Shown here: positions 10,592 to 20,499 of the stretch, piece by piece
Position numbering within the stretch: position 1 is the first letter of the stretch
Layout: every line of letters starts with the position of its first letter
Assembly (NCBI GenBank): GCA_946699065.1
Contig: CAMPDV010000440.1
Coordinates: 186,001-250,000, forward strand
DNA from: Loxodes magnus
Taxonomy: Eukaryota > Ciliophora > Karyorelictea > Loxodida > Loxodidae
Length of the DNA: 64,000 bases
Reading direction: 5' to 3'
Made by a program: the position numbers and the translations under genes
Notes under the pieces: model-generated
What the model was told of the DNA's origin: nothing
Databases searched by the model: none
Seen by the model: the letters and a program-made list of their open reading frames with translations, nothing else

Positions 10592-12374
10592 TTTTTTGAG
10601 TTAACATTTAATTTTTACATTTAAGATTTTAAAATTGTTATGTTTTTTATTCTAATTAATTGTGTATATTCTTCTTCTTATTATTATAAGGACGAGAAAA
10701 AAGTATACGTATAGAATTTTTTCTAAGTCTTTCTTTTGAACTTAGTAAATTTTTATTAATAAAATTTTAAATTTATTTTAAATAATGTGTTAAAGTAATT
10801 ACTATTTTTTTTAAGTAAGTATTATTAAAAAAAATAAAATCAGAGTTAAAAAAGTTTTAAATTTTTCTAGTGTTAGAAAAATTTTTTGAAGTATGTACAA
10901 GAGAAAAAAAGTTCAATTTTCTAGTATAGTTTTTAATTTTTTTGTATAAAATTTATTTACGTTAGTTTTAATCTCATTATTATTATTTTTAAGTTGCATC
11001 ATGTGTTTTTTACGATAGGAAAAATTTAGTGTATTATATAATGAATGGACAGAGTATTAAAATTTTCATAAGGTAGAAGCCCCGAAAATTGCAAAAATAA
11101 AAAAAGCCTTTTTTTGCTCAGTTTTTTACACTATAGGGAGGAATTTGGACGGAACAAACTGGAGGAATTCGGGATTAGTAAAAGGTGAGAAAGGAATAAA
11201 ATTTTCGAGGATAAGTTTTAAAGTATAAAAGAGTTTTGCAAAAAATGGGAATAAAAAAATCGAGACTATTATTTTTGGGTTTGGATTTGAAAATTTATGA
11301 GTTTGGTTTTGAAAATTTTTGATATTGGGTTGTGCTAAGATTTTTTTGATTTTGGTCGTGCAAAATTTTAAGAATTGATTTTTGTTTTTTTTGATTTTTA
11401 GAGCTAAATGAAAGGAGAAATAAGAGTATGTAAAGCATTAATCTGTGAAAAATTTAATTTTGTTTTTTGCTCAGCTTTTATACTGCAAGACTTTTTTCGG
11501 ACGGAATAAACCTAAAAAAATTTTGAAGAAAGAGCTTTAAAAACGTCTTTGGATTTGTTGAATGTATATGAGATATCTGCTATATACAAAAATGTTTTCA
11601 ACATGCGAAAAATGTAAAAGACTTTATTGCTAAGAGTTTAGTACTACAGGAGATTTTGGGAACGGAAAAAATAAAAAATGTTGGGTTTAAAAAAACTTGA
11701 AAACATAATAAAAAAGTAGTGGAAAAATAACAATGAATAACTAAAAAAAAAACATTAAAAAAAATTTATGTCAATTAAAGTTTTCAAAAAATAATTTTTT
11801 TTTTTTTTTTTATGAAGTAAAAAAAAATAGAAGTATTTAAAAAATAAAAAAAAAATTTGCAAAGACTCAGAAGAAAAAGAAATGTAAAAATAAAATAGAA
11901 CTAATCTTTTGATTTTAAGTAATAAAAAATTCTAGATAACAAAAGTTGTTAAATAATATGTTGACTAAAAAAAAGAAAAAACTAATTTCAAAATATAAAA
12001 ATTTAAAACTTTTTAATAAAACAATTTTAAAATAAAAAGAAAACAATATTTATACATAAAAAAAAGCGTAAAAAAAGAAAATAATATGCAAGAATATTTC
12101 TAAAAATAACTTAAAAGAAATAAGAAAAAGTATACAAAGACTAGTTAGAAATAAATTAATATAAAATTAAAGAAAACTAGCAAACAAAAAAGCAGAAATA
12201 ACACTTCAATGAGAAGTTAAAAAGTTATCAACAAAGAAGAAAGTAAAAAAACCAATGATTAGAATTCTGAGATAAAGCGAAAAAAAAAGTAATAAAAAAA
12301 AAGGAAGTCAACTTTGACTGAGGTAATCTGAATTATTGAATATTAGCAGTTTAATAAAAAAAGCAATAAATTGT
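10592..12374. other. AT-rich spacer with dispersed motif copies
   Basis: No gene supported. T-rich to 11,700, then A-rich. It contains two clear copies and one weak copy of a dispersed motif (see 11,109-11,510). The A-rich part to 12,374 has long A runs and no motif. Confidence 0.5.
11109..11510 (+). repeat. Two copies of the GCTCAG...ACACTA...ACGGAATAAA motif
   Basis: Copy one (11,109-11,160) reads T7, GCTCAG, TTTTACACTA, then GGACGGAACAAA. Copy two (11,462-11,510) reads T6, GCTCAGCTTTTA, then TTTCGGACGGAATAAA. A weaker version (ACTACAGGAGATTTTGGGAA) lies at about 11,635. Better copies occur after the WD40 genes at 44,043-45,127 and 60,350-61,434, and an inverted one at 16,098-16,140. Origin unknown. 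Confidence 0.6.
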
Positions 12375-12621
12375 TGAAAAGTGAAGAAGTAAAGTAAGAA
12401 AAGAAAAAAGAATTTCAGTTTTAAGGAGTATCTAAGCCTTGAGATAAGAGAAGTTAATATTATGAAAAGTGAAGAAGTAAAGTAAATAAGAAGATAGAAT
12501 TTCAGTTATAAGGAGAATATAGGCAGTTAAGAGAAGTTAGTATTATGAAAAATCTATGAAGTAAAGTAAAAAAATAAGATAGAATTTAGTTTTAAGAGTC
12601 TCAAAGCTTTGAGATAAAAAA
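12375..12621 (+). repeat. Minisatellite, three units of about 85-90 bp
   Basis: Three head-to-tail units share AAAGTGAAGAAGTAAAGTAA, a GAATTTCAGTT core and a GATAAGAGAAGTT end. The array directly abuts the repeat element starting near 12,620. The unit length is not a constant multiple of three, so a coding repeat is unlikely. Confidence 0.6.
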
Positions 12622-12790
12622 ATTCGAAATCATTAATCAGAAGGGAAAGCATCTAAAAGCCGTCCTTTAACCCTACACAGGCATATGAGTGAGAAAGTAA
12701 TTCTAAAAGCTACTCTCTCAAGTAGCAACATTTGAAGAGACTTGATTTACCCAAGCATTTAGATTTATACTAATTTTACTTAATTTTATA

Positions 12791-12802
12791 GTTAAACGAT
12801 AT
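12791..12802 (+). repeat. Target-site duplication, left copy
   Basis: GTTAAACGATAT, repeated at 13,631-13,642 and present once in the uninterrupted element at 26,049-26,060. This is direct evidence that the 828 bp between the two copies is an insertion. Confidence 0.85.
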
Positions 12803-12811
12803 AAAAAAAAG

Positions 12812-13618
12812 ATGGAGAGTTGGAACAAAGGTTTTCTTATAAAAAAGACGATCCATAGCACTTCTGATCATTCTTTCTAGAACTAAAAAACACCAACCAC
12901 GATCTAAAAAAAACAATATTGCCAAATCTCAGAAGAAAAATAACTACCTTCCAAAATTCCAAAAAAGAGGCATACATTCGAATAACTAATGAAGTTAGAT
13001 AGGGAATAACTTGTAGAGATCATTATCAACTACATCGATAAAGTATAGAATCTCGAACACTACATCATAAACATATAACAAGACTTACAAGATCATGTCG
13101 AAGATGAGAAGCCGCACCCTAAATTTATAACAAAATAGGACATTAATAATAGGTATTAAGAAATAGAATGCGATATTGTAAGACTAGATGAAAAAATGGG
13201 AATAGATTTTCAAAAATATGAAAATGCCTTCTAGCAAATTATAGAAATTAAATAAAGATTAGCAAAATTAGAGAATTAACAATCCTAAAAAAATCGAGAT
13301 AAAATAATAATAGAAGAACAGCCCATGACTAAATAAAAGTTCTTCAAAAAGAAGTGCCACATATGCGGCAGCTAATATCACCTTTGAAGACGATGCAAGG
13401 AGAATATGCAAATTAGATAAAAGATTTGAAACGAATTGACTACATTTTACCCATCCTCGGATGGTTAGCTAAGACGGAAAAAGATAACTCAAAGACCATT
13501 CGGAAAGCTCGGAAGTGAACTAGGGTGGAGACACCGGGGAGTCCGAGACCCTGTAAAAGGTAATACAGGGGGTTATGGATCTTTTAAGGGAACACTCCAT
13601 TAGCCTTAAAATTTTTGA
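12812..13618 (+). CDS. ORF1-like protein with coiled coil and CCHC zinc knuckle
   Basis: A 268-residue frame from ATG to TGA (13,616-13,618), open only with TAA/TAG as Gln and TGA as Trp. The N-terminus, MESWNKGF, matches the first ORF of the LINE at 48,477 (MESWNKSF). A coiled-coil middle is followed by a perfect CX2CX4HX4C knuckle, CHICGSQYHLWRRC (13,351-13,392), with Gln and Trp from TAA and TGA. The tail is basic. Such proteins bind element RNA in LINE particles (family knowledge). No endonuclease or reverse transcriptase follows; the 12-bp duplications enclose only this ORF and a structured tail. It would depend on another LINE to move. Confidence 0.75.
13440..13600 (+). ncRNA. GC-rich structured segment at the end of the ORF1-type element
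   Basis: Inside the ORF1 frame after the zinc knuckle, GC content rises and several compact stems appear: CCATC(CTCG)GATGG, CTCGGA pairing with TCCGAG around GGTG(GAGA)CACC (a GNRA loop), and CCCTGTA pairing with TACAGGG. This is unlike the surrounding AT-rich DNA. It may be the 3' RNA structure used in retrotransposition, overlapping or replacing the end of the coding frame. Inference only; no known RNA family was recognised. Confidence 0.4.
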
Positions 13619-13630
13619 TTTAATTTAATT

Positions 13631-13642
13631 GTTAAACGATAT
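13631..13642 (+). repeat. Target-site duplication, right copy
   Basis: GTTAAACGATAT, matching 12,791-12,802. The host repeat resumes with GGTCTATTTAAACC, as at 26,061. Confidence 0.85.
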
Positions 13643-13960
13643 GGTCTATTTAAACCTATCCTTAGCATCTTAATATTAAATCTTATAGAGAACTTAAATT
13701 AAATATAGATTATCAGAGTAAGTACTTAATTACTTAAATTGTGTATCTTAATAATTAATTTGTAGTACTACTATCTTCTTATTTAAATTCGACTTGAAAT
13801 TTCAATTTATTAATTTAAGCTATATTTGACTATTTAATTATGCTTAGAATTAAAGAGACTAATTAATAGACTTTAATATGCTAACACCAATTTTAAAATG
13901 CTACATCTTAATTTCATTTAAGATGTGCAAATAATAAATTAACATAACTTGTTAAAAATA

Positions 13961-15400
13961 TCAGCACATGGACCGTAGTAGAGACATTCCTTTATATTCG
14001 AATATTTTTGTATACTCTAACATTCTTACTGCGTAGCCGTAAATATTCTTCTAGCTTTATCCACTACCCTCGTAAGTTCTTTATAAATTCAGCATAAGAT
14101 CTTATTCATACAGTGTTACTATCCAAATTTTTTACTGATTGATCTTATACAAATGTTTCTGATAATAGACTAGAAGCTTCAGGTTTTTGTCGGTTATCTT
14201 GTGAGAATTCTTATAAATAAAGTGACTGTTGTATTTCATAAAATCTATCTGTTAATCTGAAAATTCTATGTTGCAGAGGAATTGTTGATCAGCTCGCTTC
14301 TATCAATAATGATCTTTTTCTTTTGAGTTCTAAAAGAAGGTTGAATATCTTATGTCTGTTTCTTTATCTTCATATGAATTAGAAATCCATTTGTGTTAAA
14401 TAAGCCTTGGGTATTAATTTTGTTTGTACAGGTTTTTCACTGATTGAAACTTACAACTCATCTTTTTACAAAACTTCATCTTAACTATTTTTTTTCTTCG
14501 ATGAATTGCATCGAATTATAGTCTTGAGCTTAAATACTTATATTATTTTCATTTTCTTCAGATTTTTCCCGATCTTCATTATTTTCAATTAATTCAGTTC
14601 TTTGCTTACCTTCGATATTTTTGGTTTGTTCAGTTTCTTCAATTATTTCTCTACCTATATTATTTTGATTTACTTTAGATTTTTTTTTGCCTTCATTGTT
14701 TTCAATTTCTTGTTCTTTTCCCTACCTACACTATGTTTCAGTTCTTTGCTTATCTTCAATATTTTAAGTATTTTAGTATCTTCAGTTTATTTCTACTTTC
14801 ATTAATTTCAATAATTTCGGTTCTTTCCTACCTTCGCTATTTTCAAAATCTTCAGATTTCTCTCTTTCCTCATTTTTTTCAGAAGTTTCTTTGCTTTTAT
14901 CATATTCTGAATTTTTAATCTCTTTTTAGCTTGTTCTAATTATTATAAGCTTTCTGCTAACATTAGGTTGCTCTCTATTAAGTTTCTATTTTCCAAATTG
15001 ATATTCTAAAGTAAATTTTTTTCTTATATGCTAGCTACAACCTTCTAAGACTTAATTACTTAAAACTAACTTTATATTACTACACTCTCAGTATACTAAC
15101 TTAGTGACTTTTAAATTATATACTCATCACTTTTTATCTCCTCAAGTACATATGGAGATAGAAAGCTTTCATATAGAATGCTGTTAATTTCTCTTATCAT
15201 GCTAATCGACTAGAAAGTTTTCTTTTAATCTTTAGCTTTCCCAAATTTAAATTTCTAGATTTTTATAATTTTTCTTCTACTTAATTATTTGCTCTATCTT
15301 CACCTTCCTAGCATTGCAAAATACTAGGGTTTCTGCTGCCTCGAAATTATTGGGAAGTGAGTTTAATTAGTCAATGTTACAGATCTATCTTGCACTTAAT
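13961..15400 (-). CDS. Charged coiled-coil protein, function unknown
   Basis: Minus-strand coding stretch ending MSLLRSMC then TGA (13,963-13,961). Reading downward there is a coiled-coil part (INSILYESFLSPYVLEEIKS; then NLIESNLMLAESLQQLEQAK), an acidic low-complexity middle rich in E, N and K (KNIEGKQRTELIENNEDREK), and a non-repetitive end containing KIWIVTLYEQDLMLN. The best reading changes frame at least twice (near 14,400 and 14,920). That would fit tiny introns, but I could not fix the junctions. The start is unresolved (about 15,400). No enzymatic motif is seen. A decayed gene is also possible. Confidence 0.45.
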
Positions 15401-17302
15401 ATAAATTTAAAGTTATTTGTAGTACAAGCTTTTTTAATAAGTAGATATTAAATAATTTGATTAAGATTTGTTTAGAATTAATTAATATCAAAATAAAAAA
15501 TTTTAAATCTTATATTAAAAATTAAATTTTCTTTTTAAATTAAAAAAATTAACTATTTAAGTTTTATTTTTGGAGAATCAGCAGACATTCTAAAGTTCTA
15601 ACTTGAAAGATTTTAATTTTTTTACTATTTAATATGTTTTTCTCTCATCTAGTTGCTAATCATTTATAATGAATTTATTTTATAAAGAAAAATAAATTTT
15701 TCTCTAATTACCTTTTTATTAGATTTATCATCCTTACCTTTATTAAATAAAAAATAACAAAATTAATAAATTCTTATTTAAAATTAATAAATATTGCTTA
15801 AAATAGTCTATATTACAAACATTCTTAATTAAAAAGAGAGATATCACCAAAATATTATGAAAAATGCAATTTTTTATATTATTAAAATATATCTAAAGAA
15901 TTAAATACATATCTTCTTAAAACGTTCTCTTTGTCCATCTTAAAGATTCTTGTAGTAAAATTCTAAAGAAAAACAGAAATTTTAAAAATATCCCTAAAAA
16001 TTACTAATTTCTCTAATACTTTTTATCTAAAATAAATTTTATATTTCGTAAGATTTTATCTTTATAAGAGTCATTTAAATTTAAATTTTTTTTAAAATCC
16101 TACCATAAAATCTTCTGTAGTGTGAAACGCTGAGAAAAAATAACTTTTTTCAATTTTTATTAATTAAATTTATTTACAAAAAAATAAAAAATTCAAAAAA
16201 TATAAAAAATGTAATTTTACTTTCAACTTTTTCAAATAAGAAAGAAACTAACTTTAATAAATAAAAGTTTTATTTTATAAAGCAAGCATTTAATAACTTT
16301 AAACACTTTAAATACCAAAATAGTTACTTTTATTAGCAACCTTAAGCAAGCCAACTATCTACACATTCTTATTAGCAATCCACACTCTCTCATAACATCT
16401 TTAATAAAATGGGTTATATAGTTTTGCTAATATCCATTGTTGAAAATATAAATATAGACATATTAAATAAGGAAATTCATAATTAGACTGATATATCTCA
16501 ACTTGAAATAAATAAATATCTTTACTTACTAAAATAGTTAAAATATAGTTACAGAAACTCATCAAAGATACATAATTTTAAGTTATTTACACTTATAAAT
16601 GATAAACATATCAAAAATAATTATAAATTTTATTTAATTAAAACTTAAATATATATTTTAATATGAATGCTATTTCAATTAAGAATATAACATACATAAA
16701 AAAACAGTAAATACTCTTTCTAAACACACTATTAAACAAATCTTAAAATAAAAATATTTCATTATATATTATATTCATTTAGCTCACCCTTTGCTAAATC
16801 AAATAATCCTTTCTCTCTATCATTGTATCTTAAAACCAAAATAAAAAAGTGAATATAAATATAAACATATAAATATAAATATCATTATTATTATTATTTT
16901 TAATTAAAAAGAGTCCTAATTAAATATATAAATAGTCCACTCTCAAACTCACTATTTTATTACTACAGTAATCCAATTTATTCTTACAACCTTCATTTCC
17001 ATTAGTATTCTAACTTACCCCCTTATAATTTTACATATCAACATACATTCTATTATAATAATAATTAAGAATATGTTACTTCCTAAAATTAAAAATAGCC
17101 ATAAGCAATTACGATCTATAAATAGAAAATATCCTATAAAGACCTCTTACATACTAATTAATTAAAATTCCAATTACATTCTATATTGAAACAATGAATG
17201 TCATACTTTTATCTAATATTATAAAATGTAAAATAACTATTACCAACTTTAAACATATGTCAAATTTTAAGATACTTTCTATTTGAACATTAAATGCTTA
17301 CT
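15401..17302. other. AT-rich spacer with an inverted copy of the dispersed motif
   Basis: No coding support. A minus-strand copy of the dispersed motif lies at 16,098-16,140 (AATCTTCTGTAGTGTGAAAC then GCTGAGAAAAAA). The rest is low-complexity T/A with CTTA-rich strings leading into the 35-bp array. Confidence 0.5.
16098..16140 (-). repeat. Inverted copy of the dispersed motif
   Basis: On the minus strand this reads TTTTTTCTCAGC, GTTTCACACTACAGAAGATT, matching the consensus of the copies at 44,043 and 44,582. It shows that the motif is not tied to one strand or one WD40 gene. Confidence 0.55.
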
Positions 17303-17805
17303 TTCTATGTGTTAAGAATATTAAATATTTATCTACCAACTGTATGTTAATAATATTAAATGTTTACTTACAATCTATAGTTTAGAATATTAAATGCTTA
17401 TTTACAATCTATGTAGTTAAAAATATTAAATGCTAACTTACATACTATAGTTTTAAGAATACTAAATCTTTACTTACATGCTATAGTTTTAAGAATATTA
17501 AATGTTAAATTACATTCTATGTGTTAACAATATTAAATCTTTACTTACCTCCTATGTATTAACAATATTCAATTATTATTTACATGCTATAGTTTTAACA
17601 ATATTCAATATTTACTTACCTTCTATGTGTTAACAATATTAAATGTTTACTTACTAGCTATGTAGTTAACAATATTAAATGTCAACTAACCATCTATTTT
17701 TTAACAATATTAAATGCTCACTTACGATCTATGTGTTAACAATATTAAATGTCAACTTGCCATCTATGTGTTAACAATATTCAATTTTTACTTACCTATA
17801 TTAAA
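17303..17805 (+). repeat. Tandem array of ~14 units of 35-36 bp
   Basis: Head-to-tail units of the type TTAACAATATTAAATGTTTA, CTTACNATCTATGTG. Later units (17,500-17,800) are the most alike; earlier ones vary at GTG/TAG and AAG/AAC. There are no unique spacers between units, so it is a minisatellite and not a CRISPR array. It lies about 90 bp beyond the stop of the minus-strand TRIM-like gene. Confidence 0.85.
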
Positions 17806-17893
17806 ATTTTGAAATGTGTCGTACTTCCTATAATAAGATTTATTATAATTTAAATATACCATCTATATATAATTTTTAAATTAAAACTTTAAC

Positions 17894-19836
17894 TCACTCC
17901 AATACATTTAGAGCTATTAACCATCCACGATCTATAAACATTGTATCGTCTAAAAACCATATTCTAATTTATTGTTATTCTTAAAGATGTCCAATTACCA
18001 TTATTTTAAATTAGTTTATTTTTCTATCATGTTCTTTAGTTATCAGATAGTGGTATCTTATTTAACTGTAAGATTCACAGATTTATTATTAGGTGATATT
18101 ATCGATATTTATATTTCTTATTTTACGACCTTTGTTGATTAAGATTAGGAAGCTTACTCTTAGATATTTTAAACACTCTAGACTTATTGATTTTACTTAT
18201 CCTAAAGAACTTAAATTAACTCTTATTGCTAGACTTACTACTGACTTTATTAAGCTTATATTTACTTACTCAGAAACTCACTCAACTAACACGTAAGCTA
18301 TTATCTTTCCTCCAATAAATTTTGAATCTATTTTTCAAAATTAGATCTCTCCTATTATAAACTCTTAATTTACTAACTTAACTCCTGATTCCATGACATA
18401 TTATTATTGCTAGCCTTAGTAAGTGCATTCAAACTATTCTCTTATTGCATATTTAACTCACTCAACTTATTCAACTAGCCCCTTAAAAGATTATTATCAT
18501 TTTTTTAAAGTTCAAGTTAACTCTCCAACTTTCTTATTCTGCTCTCTTTCTATAAATTTAATTTTTCATACTACTACTATATAGTGAGATTCCTCTATTC
18601 CTTCTCTTTAACAGTCTAAAGTAACTGCTTTATTTGCAATTAATATTAAACACCCTGAATTGATAAATGTTTTATTTATTATTTCAATTCCTTAGATTAT
18701 TCTTCAAACTTATTTTTATAGTCTTATAACTAGAAGTTATTTTGTTTCAAGATAGTATTTTACTGCTAGAGCATTCTCTCTCGTTATATCTCTTGATCCT
18801 CTATTTCTTCCTAGTTATGAGATATTTGTTCTCTTAAGTCATTCAACACCAAATCCTACTCTTTAATAACTTAAAGTAAGTTTTAGATTTATTCTTTACT
18901 TTCCTTATTAACACTCTCATAATATTAAGCCTACAACTAACTCTCCTTTCATAAAAGTTATATAGTTCTTTAAAAGGATTATATCTATACTCTCTATCTA
19001 GCATGCAATTCCTATTCTAAACCAAACTAACTCCCTTTCATCATCTTTTAAAAAACTTAAGCTTCCATATTCTAAGGTATAAGAATAGCTTAATATTAAG
19101 AATATTTTTATTCTTCATTTATTTTATTTTCTTAAAGCTATACTTCCAATCTCTCTAATTAATTCTTCTTTATCTCACATTACTATATAGTGGTCTATTA
19201 CATTTATCCGATACTCTCTACTTACTTACTCATCTCAAAAATATTATTTTAACTTATTTCCTACCTACTCTATTCACCTTTCTCCTATACTCTTATCACC
19301 AACTCCTCACATGCTTACTCTAAACTTCTCTTGATATTATCATAGATCTATACTATATATTTTATATTTATCATATAATCTTAAGCCAACTACATTTATC
19401 ATTAGCCTAAGACAGAAGAATATTGATTCAACCTCTCTTTCATAGCACTCAAAGTCATTTACATTCGAACTTACATAATAGGAACGATTTCCTCTTATCT
19501 ACCACATTGATGCTTCTTATGAGAATTCCATTGGCATTTTTCACATATTAATATACTGTCACTCAGACAATAAAAAGCTAGAATCTCATTATGCTCTTAA
19601 CATATATTCAGTAAGTTTTATTTTGACTCCTCTTAAAGATGTGAAACCTCCATTTCTAATTTTTCAATTGGTCTATAAGTGATGATGTTGTGCTTTTTAC
19701 AATTAAACATCTATTAGATTTCGTAGAAGCTTTTCAAACATCTCTCACAAAGAATACATCCACAATCCAACTTTCTAGGCTTTCTAAACTCTTAGTTGAA
19801 GTCTTTTTCGCAAGCTTCGCATTTAGATGGTAGCAT
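17894..19836 (-). CDS. TRIM-like protein: RING, B-box and coiled coil
   Basis: ATG at 19,836-19,834; TGA stop at 17,896-17,894. The RING-type domain uses C6, C9, C25, C27, C30, C33, C46 and H49, the same residue numbers as in the protein at 8,487. A B-box follows: C79, H82, C90, D93, C98, C101, H106, H109 (core LLNICQEHNEILAFYCL). Then a coiled coil (residues ~115-240) and a ~370-residue C-terminal region I do not recognise. Proteins of this build are usually E3 ubiquitin ligases (family knowledge). The coiled-coil frame and the C-terminal frame differ by one near 19,090, so an intron or a frameshift lies there. Trp is often TGA, Gln mostly TAA/TAG. Confidence 0.75.
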
Positions 19837-20499
19837 TTTATTTTTGAATAGACTAAAAAGAAAGTAATTTTTGGTTTTAAGAGATTTAGATATGAAACTA
19901 AATAATAATCCTTTTAATTACTTATAACTTAATAAATAGAAGAATAATTACTATTAAAATTAAAATATAAAATGGAAGAATTTTCCCTCTAAAATTTTAG
20001 ATAATTTATAAATAATAAATATTAAGCCACAACTAAATATTTAATATAATCTTACAAACATGTAACATACTAATATATTAGTCAATTTTACATCACTACA
20101 TTACTATATTTTATTTCAATAACTCACTATCATTTATGCTAAATCAACCTAATAACCAAATATATTATCTAAAACATATACAAATATTTCAACAACTATT
20201 ATTAGGCAATTACTATTTAAATCCTATTTTTAATACCCTATACATCTGAACGTAATATACAAAATCTACAATATATCCTTATATAAGCACCAACTCTTCA
20301 AAAAGAAGTTGCTACATATTTACAGTCATCTCTGAAAACGCAAATTAAAAAAATTAATTATGCAAATAAACCTAGAACTTTATATCACGAAACTAGTAAA
20401 CATAAAAATAAATTAAGTAAAATAGTTGCAAAATACCTAATTAGCTAGTAGATAACTAAATTAATACGCTTGACAGAATATCAAAGAAAGATATCAAAT
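19837..20499. other. AT-rich spacer
   Basis: Upstream side of the TRIM-like gene. No motif or repeat is seen; the divergent plus-strand coding-like stretch begins near 20,500. Confidence 0.4.

Larger units (their letters stand above)
12620..13935 (+). mobile_element. Repeat family copy 1, split by an ORF1-type insertion
   Basis: Two pieces, 12,620-12,802 and 13,643-13,935, match the continuous element at 25,885-26,345. Shared features include GGCATATGAGTGAGAAAGTA, an internal stem GCTACT/AGTAGC, and a terminal hairpin (13,903-13,926) with arms ACATCTTAA and TTAAGATGT. The break is exactly where the ORF1-type element sits. The family resembles a short non-autonomous element of about 460 bp ending in a hairpin. 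Confidence 0.75.

Noticed and set aside
13440..13480. An HDV-like ribozyme (CTCGGATGG followed by GCTAAG)
   Set aside because: The P4-like stem and a GCTAAG string are present, but I could not find the P1-P2-P3 strands that such a ribozyme needs.
17303..17805. A CRISPR array
   Set aside because: Units are contiguous and degenerate, with no unique spacers, and the genome is eukaryotic.
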